DNA of 64,000 nt, from positions 1,736,001 to 1,800,000 of the forward strand of contig NZ_CP080382.1 in the NCBI RefSeq assembly GCF_019443425.1, given 5' to 3'. The notes under the pieces were generated by a model, which searched no databases, was not told the DNA's origin, and saw only the letters and a list, made by a program, of their open reading frames with translations. The position numbers were made by a program, and so were the translations under genes. Origin of the DNA: Arthrobacter sp. PAMC25284 (GTDB lineage: Bacteria > Actinomycetota > Actinomycetes > Actinomycetales > Micrococcaceae). Below are positions 43,667 to 52,747 of this stretch, one piece after another; the first letter of the stretch is position 1, and every line of letters begins with the position of its first letter.

Positions 43667-44737
43667 TTAGTTCTGGTAAGCCGGGTAGTCGGTGTAGCCT
43701 TCGGCGCCTTCGCTGTAGAACGTGGCCTGGTCCGGCTCGTTTACGGGAAGACCTTCACGCCAGCGGCGGACGAGGTCCGGGTTCGCGATGGCGGGGCGAC
43801 CGACGACGACGGCGTCAGCATGCCCGTCGGCTACGAGCGAACTGGCTTCCTCGGGCGTGGTGATGGAACTGAAGCCGGTGTTCAGCAGGAACTTCCCGCC
43901 GAAGCGCGACCGCAGGTCCTGAACCAGCCCACCCGTCGGCTCCTTGTGCAGGACGCTCAGGTAGGCCAGCTTCAGCGGAGCCAAGGTATCAACCAGGTGG
44001 CCATACGTCGCACGGACGTCAGCGGCATCCTGCTCAAGGGCGCCCTGGATGTTGTGCTCCGGGGAGATGCGGATGCCTACCCGGTCGGCGCCAATCGCGG
44101 CCACGACGGCTTCAGTCACTTCGATGACGAAGCGTGCGCGGTTCTCCGGCGATCCGCCGTAGACGTCGTCGCGCTGGTTGGAAGCCGGCGACAGGAATTC
44201 GTGGAGCAGGTAGCCGTTGGCGGAGTGCAGTTCGACGCCGTCGAACCCTGCGCCGATGGCGTTGCGCGACGCCGTGACGAACTCCTCGACGACGCCGGGC
44301 AGCTCATCGGCGGTGAGGGCGTGCGGAACGGGCAGCGTCTTCTTGCCCTCGTAAGTTCGGGTTTCGCCGTCGATAGCGATGGCACTCGGTGCGACCACCT
44401 CGTAGCCGCCGGTCGTGGCCTCATGGGTGACCCGGCCCGCGTGCATGACCTGGGCGAAGATCCGGCCGCCTTCAGCGTGCACGGCAGAAGTGACCTTGGC
44501 CCAGCCGCCGAACTGCTCCTCAGTGACCAGCCCGGGCTGTCCCGGGAATCCGCGGCCGGCGTGGCTCGGAAAGGTACCTTCACTGACAATCAGTCCGAGC
44601 GAGGCGCGCTGGCGGTAGTACTCGACCACGAGGGGGCCCGGGATGCCCTCTTTGCCGGAGCGGACGCGGGTCAGCGGCGCCATTACGAGGCGGTTGTTCA
44701 GTTCAAGCTCGCCGAGGTTCATTGGGGAAAACAGCAT
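43667..44737 (-). CDS. nemA: Old Yellow Enzyme-type alkene reductase
   Basis: 356 residues. FMN-dependent TIM barrel of the NemA/OYE class: FSPMNLGELELNNRLVMAPL, then MHAGRVTHEATTGG, the His-Asn substrate pair in FDGVELHSANGYLLHEFLSP with the following tyrosine region SNQRDDVYGGSPENRARF, and the C-terminal phosphate site ADAVVVGRPAIANPDLVRRW. It reduces activated C=C bonds, nitroesters or quinones with NAD(P)H and often serves in detoxification. The ATG at 44737 follows a GAAAGGAA-type site. It stands alone between a terminator and an exported-protein gene. Confidence 0.9.
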   Translation of the reverse strand: MLFSPMNLGELELNNRLVMAPLTRVRSGKEGIPGPLVVEYYRQRASLGLIVSEGTFPSHAGRGFPGQPGLVTEEQFGGWAKVTSAVHAEGGRIFAQVMHAGRVTHEATTGGYEVVAPSAIAIDGETRTYEGKKTLPVPHALTADELPGVVEEFVTASRNAIGAGFDGVELHSANGYLLHEFLSPASNQRDDVYGGSPENRARFVIEVTEAVVAAIGADRVGIRISPEHNIQGALEQDAADVRATYGHLVDTLAPLKLAYLSVLHKEPTGGLVQDLRSRFGGKFLLNTGFSSITTPEEASSLVADGHADAVVVGRPAIANPDLVRRWREGLPVNEPDQATFYSEGAEGYTDYPAYQN

Positions 44738-44851
44738 GTGCAGTTCCTTTCACAGTGGATTGGCTCTGTAGGCGATAACTGTGGAGCGCATGCAACTATT
44801 CCGGAAGAGACTCAGAACACACGGTGGCGATATTCAGGGAAGCGGAGCCGG

Positions 44852-45785
44852 TCAGGGAAGCGGCGCGGCTCCCGGGCAGCCCTGTCCACGAGGGTTTTCA
44901 AGGCAGGTGTCCGCGTAGTTGCGGGTGACTGACCGCCAGACGCTGACGGTTTGCGGTGGTGCGTTGAAGACGCCCTGGCCCGGAATGGGCAGTGGCGGGC
45001 CACCGTTCACGGAGTAAGTGCCCTTGAAATGGGTGGTCAGGACGACGTTGAAGTCGCCGGTTTGGGTATAAACGTGGCTGGTGGGCGTCTTCTCGCCCCA
45101 TCGGTCCTGCGGAAGAGGGCCCGCCCGACGCCGGAAGAGGGCCTTGGTGCGTGCCGTCGCCGTAGTTCCAGGAATACTGCACGGGCTTCGCGACAACGTG
45201 CACAGACTGGGCAAGGATCGTGATGTCGAACTGTTGTTCCGCAGCGTCCGCAAAGAAATTCGTTTCTGCTCCGCGCAGCGTATGTGGACTGGGTTGGGCG
45301 GTGCTGGTTCCGGCGGCAACAGGGAGTTGCTGGAACTCTGTCTGGATCACGGCTGCGATGCGAGGAAGGAGGTCCTCTGGCCGTGGGTCAAAGAGGCAAG
45401 TCGGCCCGGAGTGGAAGGACCATGTCGGCAGCGGTACGCCGGCTGGAGCTTTCAGCCAGACAACCGGAATCCCCTCCACTCCGCCGGGTCCGTTTTTACA
45501 GTCGACGCGGTTACCCAGACAGGTAGTGTCGAAATCCGCGCCGCCAAGGTGGCACTGGAGTTCGTATTTGTATTGGTACGGGTCTGCGGACGCGGCTCCT
45601 GGCGGCAGCCTCGTGAACGTCTTGGATGAGGGGTCCAGGGCCCACCCATTGAGATTGACGCTGTCCGGATGCCATTCTCCAAAAATGTCAGGATCCGCCG
45701 CGTGTACTTGACCCGCCCCAATTACCGAAAAGATCGTCACAGATCCAAGCATTCCCACGGCTCTCAAAGCATCAAGAAAACGCAT
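44852..45785 (-). pseudogene. exported PKD-like domain protein, frameshifted
   Basis: The N-terminal 220 residues read from ATG 45785: signal peptide (VGMLGSVTIFSVIGAGQVHA), then a domain with cysteines (LQCHLGGADFDTTCLGNRVD and GPTCLFDPRPEDLL) and VQYSWNYGDGTHQGPLPASG. Then the frame breaks in the G/C run near 45117-45127. In the next frame the family continues with RWGEKTPTSHVYTQTGDFNV, GTYSVNGGPPLPIPGQGVF and TVSVWRSVTRNYADTCLENP to TGA 44852. Deleting one G restores it. WNYGDG with SHVY is the PKD-type signature. It follows the DUF6318 lipoprotein gene by 3 bp, so the two are likely an exported pair. Confidence 0.75.
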
Positions 45786-45788
45786 GGG

Positions 45789-46481
45789 TCACGCGACAAT
45801 TCTGCCAACGTCGATGAGCTTCCATGCACCATTATTGAACGACAGAAACAGTAGATTGCCCGTATCGTCAGGCTGTGGGTCACTGCGTGCGACGGATCCA
45901 TCAGCCCTCATGTACGTCAGAGGCGTCTGGTGAGCTTGAACCACAACCTGATAGGTCAATTCTGGGCCGAGAATGTATTCGGTGCTTATAGAAGGAGTGG
46001 ATATTTTTCCCCCTACGATCCACCGCCCCTCCGAATTCCACGCGCCGATAACCGCTCTGGCTTTGTCGCATGGAGCGCAACCAACTGAGGTCACGGAGTC
46101 AAAAACAACCAAATCACCGGTCTCATATCCGTGGCTGAGCAAACTAAACCAGTAGGCGGCAAATGCCACCGCACCTTCCTTAGTCTCTGCCTTCGCGGCT
46201 TCAGGCAACACGGGGACCGGGACATTCTCTGCTTTTCCTGAGGCGTCGGCCGGCCTGTAGCTGGCGGTCGGCGTCGGAGTCGCACTGGCTGTGGGAGACG
46301 CGGAGACACTCACGGCTCCTGCCGATGACGCTCCGCCTTGGCCTGGATCTGCGCCCGCGCAGGCGGTGGTAAACAGGACCGCGGCCATCACGACGGCCCC
46401 GGCACCTCGGCTCCCGCGCCAGTGAGGAAACCTGTGCACGAGCCAGCGCCAGTAGGTGGAAATCGAAGTGCGAGATGTCAT
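45789..46481 (-). CDS. DUF6318-type lipoprotein
   Basis: 230 residues. The ATG at 46481 has GGGGAG ten bases upstream. After a basic start, a hydrophobic stretch ends in the lipobox TTAC (AVVMAAVLFTTACAG). A Ser/Thr/Pro/Ala-rich linker leads to a globular domain with KEGAVAFAAYWFSLLSHGYE, TGDLVVFDSVTSVGCAPCDK and IGAWNSEGRWIVGG. This matches DUF6318, a lipoprotein family of actinobacteria. It precedes the PKD-like exported protein by 3 bp, so both are likely surface proteins made together. Confidence 0.75.
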   Translation of the reverse strand: MTSRTSISTYWRWLVHRFPHWRGSRGAGAVVMAAVLFTTACAGADPGQGGASSAGAVSVSASPTASATPTPTASYRPADASGKAENVPVPVLPEAAKAETKEGAVAFAAYWFSLLSHGYETGDLVVFDSVTSVGCAPCDKARAVIGAWNSEGRWIVGGKISTPSISTEYILGPELTYQVVVQAHQTPLTYMRADGSVARSDPQPDDTGNLLFLSFNNGAWKLIDVGRIVA

Positions 46482-46657
46482 GGCCAGCTACTCCCCGATA
46501 GAAAATCACGACGCCTGGATCCAAATATTGCTTAAGGGTAGCCGACTCCGCATCCGGGGCTCAGGGTTATCCACAGGTCCACACCCCGCCCGACTTCTGC
46601 CGGCATTCCGGACCTTTTCCTCTGGTATTTCATGACACCGGCCAGAACAATGGAGCC

Positions 46658-47092
46658 ATGATGTTCGAACATGCAGATGACAACCCGGTCCTCGTCCTTA
46701 ACGACGACCAGGCCTGGGAGCTCCTCGAGGGCACCAAACACGGCAGGCTCGTCGTCACGGTCGCCGGTGAACCGGATATCTTCCCGGTGAACTACGTCGT
46801 CGACGCCAGGAAGCTTTACCTCCGGACGGCCCCGGGCAACAAGTTGGCCGAACTCACCATCAACGCCAAAGTGCTCTTCGAAACAGACGGGATCCTCTCC
46901 GATGAGGCTTGGTCTGTGGTCCTCCGCGGTAACGCCCGCGTCCTGCAGCAGTCGGCGGACATTGCCCGGGCCGAAGCGCTGGGATTGAAATCATGGGTGC
47001 CCACGCTGAAGGACTTCTACGTCGAAATAGATCCGACCTCGCTCAGCGGCCGGCATTTCCAGTTCGGGGAGCAACCAGAGCGCGATCTCTAG
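46658..47092 (+). CDS. pyridoxamine 5'-phosphate oxidase-like flavin-binding protein
   Basis: 144 residues. A split-barrel flavin-binding fold: NDDQAWELLEGTKHGRLVVT, then DIFPVNYVVDARKLYLRTAP, GNKLAELTI and WSVVLRGNARVL, typical for the F420/FMN-binding PPOX superfamily common in actinobacteria. It lacks the longer C-terminal region of true PdxH enzymes, so PLP synthesis is unlikely. An F420- or FMN-dependent reductase or cofactor carrier is possible. Either ATG (46658 or 46661) may be used. Vsr follows 27 bp later, probably by chance. Confidence 0.8.
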   Translation: MMFEHADDNPVLVLNDDQAWELLEGTKHGRLVVTVAGEPDIFPVNYVVDARKLYLRTAPGNKLAELTINAKVLFETDGILSDEAWSVVLRGNARVLQQSADIARAEALGLKSWVPTLKDFYVEIDPTSLSGRHFQFGEQPERDL

Positions 47093-47119
47093 CACTTCGC
47101 CCGTTGGCAGAACCAGACC

Positions 47120-47554
47120 ATGGCCGACAAGCTCACCTCCGAGCGGCGCAGCTGGAACATGTCCCGCATCCGCGGCAAGGACACCAAACCCGAAATGCTG
47201 GTGCGGCGGTTGCTCCATGCCAAGGGTTACCGCTACCGGCTGCACGGTTCCGTCCGCGGCGGTCGGCTGCCCGGCAACCCTGATCTCGTGTTTGCCGGCC
47301 GGCGCAAGGTCATCTTCGTCAACGGCTGCTTCTGGCATTTCCACGATTGCCGCGTAGGCCGGCACGCGCCCCAAAACAACGCCGATTTCTGGGCCGCCAA
47401 GCGCACTCGGACCAGGGACCGCGACGCCGAGCAGCGTTTGCTGCTTGAAGCCGCGGGCTGGCAGGTACTCACCGTTTGGGAGTGCGAGCTTAAGGACGTC
47501 TCGTCGTTGGAGACCAATCTGGACGCATTCCTGCGCAAGCCAACCCCCGGTTGA
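47120..47554 (+). CDS. vsr: very short patch repair (Vsr) endonuclease
   Basis: 144 residues, normal for Vsr. The family pattern is complete: RSWNMSRIRGKDTKPEMLVR, RLLHAKGYRYRLHGSVRGG, LPGNPDLVFAGRRKVIFVNG and CFWHFHDCRVGRHAPQNNAD, with the catalytic Asp in NPDLVF and the two His of WHFHDC, and the C-terminal GWQVLTVWECEL. Vsr nicks next to T:G mismatches that arise by deamination of 5-methylcytosine. No Dcm-type cytosine methyltransferase is visible in the window, although a McrBC pair that attacks methylcytosine lies 1 kb away. Confidence 0.92.
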   Translation: MADKLTSERRSWNMSRIRGKDTKPEMLVRRLLHAKGYRYRLHGSVRGGRLPGNPDLVFAGRRKVIFVNGCFWHFHDCRVGRHAPQNNADFWAAKRTRTRDRDAEQRLLLEAAGWQVLTVWECELKDVSSLETNLDAFLRKPTPG

Positions 47555-47870
47555 TCCCCACGCCGCCCGGCCCCGTAACGCCCTGCCCCACGCCGCCCGG
47601 CCCTGTTCGGCCCTTCCAATAAGCCCTGCCCAGCACGGCGCGTCCATTCAGGCTGTGTCCAGCAAGCCGCGGTAGAGTAGATCGCGGTTCAGTTCCATGG
47701 CCCCCGTGGCCCTGTGGCCCCCGATTGCAGTACGACCTGTACAGCAGCGCCGGAGGCGACAGTCCGGGCGGACTGAGCTAATATCTTCTCTATTGGGGAA
47801 TTAGTTTGGGGATATTTACCGTATCCATTCGACCTCGAATGGGAGTTACTACGCCCTCGGGAGAGCGCAA
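47555..47870. other. intergenic region with short repeats and an AT-rich promoter-like stretch
   Basis: Around 47566-47610 a 21-bp-like motif with CCCCACGCCGCCCGGCCC occurs twice. The part from about 47775 to 47845 is unusually AT rich for this genome and could be a promoter for the small gene at 47871. No other gene was seen. Confidence 0.5.
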
Positions 47871-48248
47871 ATGCCCCACCTCATGATTCCAAGCGAAGAA
47901 CTGGACGCTGTGCGGTCGTCGCCGGCCGGGTCCGACTTCACGGCCAAGGTCCTGCCCTTCCGGCAACACCAGGCGTCCCCTTCACGCTCGGATGTAACCA
48001 ATACCCAGACCGCCCTCCGCCGCGTTGAGCAGGATCTTGAACCGCTCCGTCGGCAAGTGACGTCGATCATTGATGAAATTCTCGCCGGGAACGGCGCCGC
48101 TGAAGAGCCCGTCCGCGAAAGTCTGCGCCTGCACGTCGCTAGGAACCCGGGCGAACCGGAGCGGGGCCCTGTTGAAGCACTTGCTCAGTGCGCCCTCCGT
48201 AAGCAACGACCCCGACTGAACCGGTCCCGAGAAATCGGCCCCGCCTGA
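47871..48248 (+). CDS. hypothetical protein
   Basis: A 125-residue frame from ATG 47871 with GGAGAG nine bases upstream and an AT-rich stretch before that. The product is polar and helical (LRRVEQDLEPLRRQVTSIID, then EILAGNGAAEEPVRESLRLH) and ends Arg/Pro rich. It has no membrane segment or motif I know. It converges with the McrC gene 14 bp away. Frames on the opposite strand are equally open, so real status is uncertain. A small gene in a restriction neighbourhood is worth noting. Confidence 0.3.
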   Translation: MPHLMIPSEELDAVRSSPAGSDFTAKVLPFRQHQASPSRSDVTNTQTALRRVEQDLEPLRRQVTSIIDEILAGNGAAEEPVRESLRLHVARNPGEPERGPVEALAQCALRKQRPRLNRSREIGPA

Positions 48249-48261
48249 ACCGCGGTTCGAT

Positions 48262-49533
48262 TCAGCGGCCGAGGCTGGCCTGCCGCAGGACTTCGCCCCA
48301 CGACTGCTTGGCCAGGTCGGCGACCGAGGCCAGAATTTCCGCCGGCGGCAGCGATAGATCCAACGGAAACTCCACCACGTCGATGTCCGTGTTCAGGATT
48401 CGGCGCAATTTGATTCCTCCGGCCCCCGGGTACACGATCCAGGCCGTGGGGACCCGGAGCGATGTGCAGTACGCCAGCATCCGGTAGTGGTCGGCCGACA
48501 GGGACGCGCCGGGATCGGCGGCGGCCTGGTACTTGGCGTCGTAGACCATTACCGGCCGGCCGCCCAGGAAATGGACCGCGCCGGGTTGCACCACGATCCG
48601 GTCGGAGTCCCGGACCGCCTCGTTCAGCAGGGCATTGTGCCTCAGCCGCATCTCCCCCGGATACGCGGCCATGGCTTCGCGGAGCGCCCTCCCCACGAAG
48701 TCCTCGAAGACCTTTGCCATATCCACTACGAACGACGCCGACTGCTGCTGACCGTCGCCGGCCTCCGCCGACGCGTTTCGCAGGATCACCTCGGCCAGCC
48801 GGAGCGCGGCGTGGTAGCGGGTGTTCATCCTGGTGGGCCGCCATGCCGGCAGCGGAGCGCCGGACTGCAACCGGGAGACCGCGCCGAGCTTTCCCTTCAA
48901 CTGCCGCAGCCGGCTCTGAACGTCCGGCCGTACCCGCGGCACCTGGGACATCCGCTCCAGCGCAGCCCGCAGGATCCGGTTCTCGGCAATGTCTTCGGTG
49001 AACTCGTCGTACGAGACCTCCAGCGGCACCAGCATTCCTGGCCGGCGCGAAATCTGGTCTGAGATCCGGATCCGCCCCTTGACCGTCCGCAGCGATTCAT
49101 CAACGGTGAGGTAGCCCTGCAGCACACCACGGCTCATCGCCCGGTCCGCCAACTGGGCCAGCGACTCTGCGAGCGCGCTCCACAGCCCCGGCACCTCCTC
49201 GGCCGTCACGGCGTCCTCCCGGAAGCCTTGGTCCCCGACGTAGCCGAGCAGGAACAGCAGCCTCGTCAGGTCAATGCGCTGCTTGGGCCGAACGTCCAAT
49301 TGCAGCACCGGCGTACGCACCGAACCCACCATACCCACCGGCTCAATCCGGAAAAGGCCCAGTCCCAGGGGTGAGACCTTGACCAGGCCGCTGGCGTTCA
49401 GGGAGGCCGCACTGCCGGCGTCGAGCCGTTCAACAACCCCGTGGGACAGCTCGTCCAGGACGATCCGCCGCACCGGCGTTGCACCGGGCGGGAGCGCCGC
49501 GGGGCGGGACACCGAGGGCTCAGCCGCGCGCAA
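48262..49533 (-). CDS. mcrC: McrC-type component of the methylcytosine restriction system
   Basis: 423 residues. The N-terminus (VKVSPLGLGLFRIEPVGMVG and VLQLDVRPKQRIDLTRLLFL) and middle (YLTVDESLRTVKGRIRISDQ) match McrC. The C-terminal PD-(D/E)xK nuclease shows DSDRIVVQPGAVHFLGGRPV with MVYDAKYQ near residue 325-330. McrC supplies the nuclease and stimulates the GTPase or ATPase of McrB. The TTG at 49533 overlaps McrB by 14 bases; a GTG at 49512 is an alternative start with no better site. The genes are translationally coupled. Confidence 0.88.
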   Translation of the reverse strand: MRAAEPSVSRPAALPPGATPVRRIVLDELSHGVVERLDAGSAASLNASGLVKVSPLGLGLFRIEPVGMVGSVRTPVLQLDVRPKQRIDLTRLLFLLGYVGDQGFREDAVTAEEVPGLWSALAESLAQLADRAMSRGVLQGYLTVDESLRTVKGRIRISDQISRRPGMLVPLEVSYDEFTEDIAENRILRAALERMSQVPRVRPDVQSRLRQLKGKLGAVSRLQSGAPLPAWRPTRMNTRYHAALRLAEVILRNASAEAGDGQQQSASFVVDMAKVFEDFVGRALREAMAAYPGEMRLRHNALLNEAVRDSDRIVVQPGAVHFLGGRPVMVYDAKYQAAADPGASLSADHYRMLAYCTSLRVPTAWIVYPGAGGIKLRRILNTDIDVVEFPLDLSLPPAEILASVADLAKQSWGEVLRQASLGR

Positions 49534-51751
49534 GGCGGGCGAGCAGTTGTTCCAGGCCGAACCGCTCCTGCAGCTGCGCGCGGTTGAGCTGGCCGTGGTA
49601 GTGCTCCTCCAGCAACGGCATGAGCTCGTACTTCCAGATCCGTTCCAACCCCTTCGGGGTCTGGGCGGACTTCTTCATGAAGTAGGACGGCCCGATCATC
49701 AGATCGCGGTCCCATTCGTCAATCGCGTCGTTCAACGCGTCCAGCAGCAGGGCGGGTGTTGTGTCCAGGTCCCGGGCCTGCAGGAACCGCAGCAGCGATC
49801 CCTTGACCGGCTCCGTTTTCGGGTGCAGCTCGATGAAGGAGAAGCGTCGGCGGATGGCCGCGTCCATCATCGCGATGGAACGGTCCGCGGTGTTCATGGT
49901 GCCGATGATGTACAGGTTGTCCGGCAGGGTGAAGGGCTCGTTCGGGCTGTACTGGAGGTAAATCCGATCATCGCGGTACTCCAGCAGGAAGTACAACTCG
50001 CCGAAGACTTTCGCGAGGTTGGCCCGGTTCATCTCGTCGATGATGAGGAAGTACGGCTTGCTCTCGTTGCCAGGCTTGGCGGCCTCCTCGGCGAGCCGGC
50101 GCAGCGGCCCGGCCACGAGCTTGAACGACACCTGGCCCTCGTCCGTTTTGTCCGGACGGAACCCTTCGAAGAAGTCTTCGTAGGCGTACGACGGGTGGAA
50201 CTGGACCAGCTTGACCCGTTCATCCGTGGTGTCGCCGGCAAGCTGGGCCGCGAGGTGCTTGGCCAGGTACGTCTTGCCGGTGCCGGGCGGACCGTAGAGC
50301 ACCAACTGGCGGTTCTCCTCCAACAGTTCGGCGATCTCCTGCAACGGTTCAAGCTCCATGTGCAGGGACGCGGCAAACTCCGCTGTCAGGGGCCTGAAGC
50401 CTTCGCATGCGGGCTCGACTGCGGCAGCCGGCTCGGCGTCGTCGGCAGGATCCGCCTCCGCTTCGGCGGGCAGCAGCGCCTCAAGCGCCTCAATCACCCG
50501 GGTGATGTCCACGATGATGCCGGCGGTGGCCAGTTGCCGCTGCACGTGCCGCGGCAATTCGGCCATGTCGTGGGTCTCGTCGAACCAGCGGACCTTGCGC
50601 CGCAGCCGCCGGTTGCCTTCCCGGTGCTGGGCCTCGCCGAGGATCACGCCAACCCGGACAGTGCCAGCATTCTGGTACAGGGCGAGGTCTCCCGGCTTCA
50701 TGACCGTCAGGAACGCGAAGACGGCCGTTTTGGTGTCTTCGCGCTCCACGTAGCCCAGGTGCTTGTAGTCCTCGTCGACGGCGTGCTGCACGAGCCCGGC
50801 GGTCACCCCCGGGTCCAGCAGGCGGAGATGTTCGACGTCGAGCGTCACCGTTTCCTCGTCCCGCCAGGTTCCGAGCAGCTCGGCGTTGTCGTGGTGGGTG
50901 CGCAGCAGCCATGCCCGGCGGCCCGGGTCGCCGACCTTGCGCCATTGGCTGACGAGCTGACGGGAGTACCAGTCGATCCGCTGGCCGGCCTGTTCATCGA
51001 GGTGGAGACGGATGCGGTGAATGTCGGCCGAGACGTCCTCATCGCTGTCGCCTTTCGCCCCTCCCACGAGGGAGGCGAACGCGTCACGGATCTCCTGGCG
51101 TTCGACGTCGGCGACGACCGGCTCGAAGTAGCTCGGCCAGACCAGGAATTCGATGCTGCGGCGGATGGCCGGCTGGTCATCGGGGGTGCCGGCGACCAGC
51201 TTGTGGAAGGCCAGGGGGTCTTTGATAGCGGCCGCGACGATGTTGGCCGGTTGCTGGGCCACGTGGTGCACGAACCTGCAGAGCCACTTCAGGTGGTTCC
51301 AGATGGTCCAGTTGAATTCCGCAGTACGGTCCCTGATCACGCCGTGATCAGTCATGCCCGCGTAGAGCTCATCCGGGAGCTCCAGCGGTGGTTCCAGCCA
51401 CGAAGCGGCCTCCGCCACGCGCGCACGCTTAACCTTCAGTGATTTCACTTCATGCGCCAGCGGCAGCGATTGCAGGAACAAGAGTTCGACGGCCAACTGC
51501 TTGGCCCCCCGCGAGACGCCCTCCAGGTTGTGCCGGAGATTGGTCATCATGGGGGCCTTGGGGTCCGGGACAGCCTGATCCAGGCGCCGCAGCAGCTCCG
51601 CCGACGCCGCTGCGCTCCAGGTCCGGGTGCGTCCGTCCAACGGTGACGGCTTCCCCTGCAGCCCCGGTCCCAGCACGAACCACGCCGCGTCTTCAATCTC
51701 CTTGGAGACGCCGAGGGCGCGGTGCATGGCAGGCTTTTTGGTTGGGGTCAT
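49520..51751 (-). CDS. mcrB: McrB-type AAA+ NTPase of the methylcytosine restriction system
   Basis: 743 residues. The C-terminal AAA+ domain has Walker A LYGPPGTGKTYLAKHLAAQL near 485, FIPSYAYEDF-like QFHPSYAYEDFFEGFRP, Walker B FLIIDEMNRANLAKVFGELY and the sensor loop IGTMNTADRSIAMMDAAIRR, all characteristic of McrB. Residues about 345-400 (LTVMKPGDLALYQNAGTVRV, GVILGEAQ, RKVRWFDETHDM) resemble a PUA/EVE-like base-reading module that could recognise modified bases. The first 300 residues are of unknown fold. McrB uses GTP hydrolysis to translocate DNA; the complex cuts methylated DNA. Start at ATG 51751. Confidence 0.88.
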   Translation of the reverse strand: MTPTKKPAMHRALGVSKEIEDAAWFVLGPGLQGKPSPLDGRTRTWSAAASAELLRRLDQAVPDPKAPMMTNLRHNLEGVSRGAKQLAVELLFLQSLPLAHEVKSLKVKRARVAEAASWLEPPLELPDELYAGMTDHGVIRDRTAEFNWTIWNHLKWLCRFVHHVAQQPANIVAAAIKDPLAFHKLVAGTPDDQPAIRRSIEFLVWPSYFEPVVADVERQEIRDAFASLVGGAKGDSDEDVSADIHRIRLHLDEQAGQRIDWYSRQLVSQWRKVGDPGRRAWLLRTHHDNAELLGTWRDEETVTLDVEHLRLLDPGVTAGLVQHAVDEDYKHLGYVEREDTKTAVFAFLTVMKPGDLALYQNAGTVRVGVILGEAQHREGNRRLRRKVRWFDETHDMAELPRHVQRQLATAGIIVDITRVIEALEALLPAEAEADPADDAEPAAAVEPACEGFRPLTAEFAASLHMELEPLQEIAELLEENRQLVLYGPPGTGKTYLAKHLAAQLAGDTTDERVKLVQFHPSYAYEDFFEGFRPDKTDEGQVSFKLVAGPLRRLAEEAAKPGNESKPYFLIIDEMNRANLAKVFGELYFLLEYRDDRIYLQYSPNEPFTLPDNLYIIGTMNTADRSIAMMDAAIRRRFSFIELHPKTEPVKGSLLRFLQARDLDTTPALLLDALNDAIDEWDRDLMIGPSYFMKKSAQTPKGLERIWKYELMPLLEEHYHGQLNRAQLQERFGLEQLLARLARG

Positions 51752-51874
51752 ACGTTCAATTTACAGGCTCAACCTGAACAGACCCATTTAAGCCTTCTGG
51801 AAGATTACTGCCAGGAAACTTCCGCGAGGCTCCGGGCGACGCCGGCCGAGGCCGTGCGAGGCTCCGGAGCGCGG

Positions 51875-52129
51875 CTACTTCTTGATGCCGTCCCGTTTCC
51901 GGCCGAGGGTGAAGTACGTCCCCGGGCCGACGAAATTGACCAGGGACGCGAGCCGCCACAGTGTTTTGCTGCCGCGGATCTCCTCGGCCGGGCGGCGGGT
52001 AATGTCCCACTGCGCTGCGATCAGAAGGCTCAATTGGACGACGCCCACGGCGGCCGTCCACAGCTTCTTCTTCGGCGACAGCTCTTTCCAGGATTTCTTC
52101 ACGGCCTGGCCCGTGTGCTTGTTCTTCAT
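51875..52129 (-). CDS. small PLDc_N-like membrane protein
   Basis: 84 residues. The ATG at 52129 has AAGGAA upstream. A basic N-terminus (MKNKHTGQAVKKSWKELSPK) leads to two hydrophobic segments with AAVGVVQLSLLIAAQWDITR and a second ASLVNFVGPGTYFTLGRKR. This is the phospholipase D N-terminal type of small membrane protein common in actinobacteria. No function assigned. Confidence 0.6.
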   Translation of the reverse strand: MKNKHTGQAVKKSWKELSPKKKLWTAAVGVVQLSLLIAAQWDITRRPAEEIRGSKTLWRLASLVNFVGPGTYFTLGRKRDGIKK

Positions 52130-52189
52130 TGCGATTCCTTAGCCTTGGGGATGTTTATTGTAGGAGCGATCCTAATGCCGCAGTAGGGG

Positions 52190-52747
52190 CTACGGGACCG
52201 GCTGGGTTGGCTTTCCCGCGCCGGACGGGCTGGACGCAGCGCCCTGGTGGGTCCGGGTGTACGGGATGAGCCGTTCTTTTTGCTCCTGCGTCAGCCGCTG
52301 CACCCGGCCAGTGGCCTCATCGACGAACGCCAGATGGGTGGTGGCGCGGACGCAGTCCTCCCGGGTTACCGGGTCCTGCACGAGGTAGTGGAGGTCGAAG
52401 CTGGCGCCCTTGAGCGCACCAACCCACATCTGCACTACGGCCGGCACATTGCGGTATTCGAGGGTCCGGACGTACCGGATTTTGTGTTCCACAACCAGCG
52501 CCAGAGTGCCCTCGGGAATCTCGTTGAACAGCCCGACGGGAGGCTCGACGCCTGGAAGGCCGGTCCCCCGGGGCGGGCCGAACGCCGCGATGCGGGCTTC
52601 TTCCAGCATCCGGACAACCTGGACGTTGTTGATGTGCCCGTAGGCGTCCATATCACCCCACCGCATCGGCACCAGCACCTCGATGCTCTGCGGATCCTGG
52701 CCGCCCGGCCCCCTTGTGGCGCCCCTTGCGGCTCCCCCGGCGCTCAA
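52190..52747 (-). CDS. acyl-CoA thioesterase (hotdog fold)
   Basis: 185 residues. The TTG at 52747 overlaps the stop of the ABC transporter gene (TTGA). The hotdog domain is clear: VLVPMRWGDMDAYGHINNVQ with the catalytic Asp, VVRMLEEARIAAFG, then EYRNVPAVVQMWVGALKGAS and ATTHLAFVDEATGRVQRLTQ. Such thioesterases hydrolyse acyl-CoAs in the cytosol. Both ends carry Gly/Ser/Pro-rich tails. It is the last gene of the ABC exporter operon, perhaps by chance. Confidence 0.85.
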   Translation of the reverse strand: MSAGGAARGATRGPGGQDPQSIEVLVPMRWGDMDAYGHINNVQVVRMLEEARIAAFGPPRGTGLPGVEPPVGLFNEIPEGTLALVVEHKIRYVRTLEYRNVPAVVQMWVGALKGASFDLHYLVQDPVTREDCVRATTHLAFVDEATGRVQRLTQEQKERLIPYTRTHQGAASSPSGAGKPTQPVP

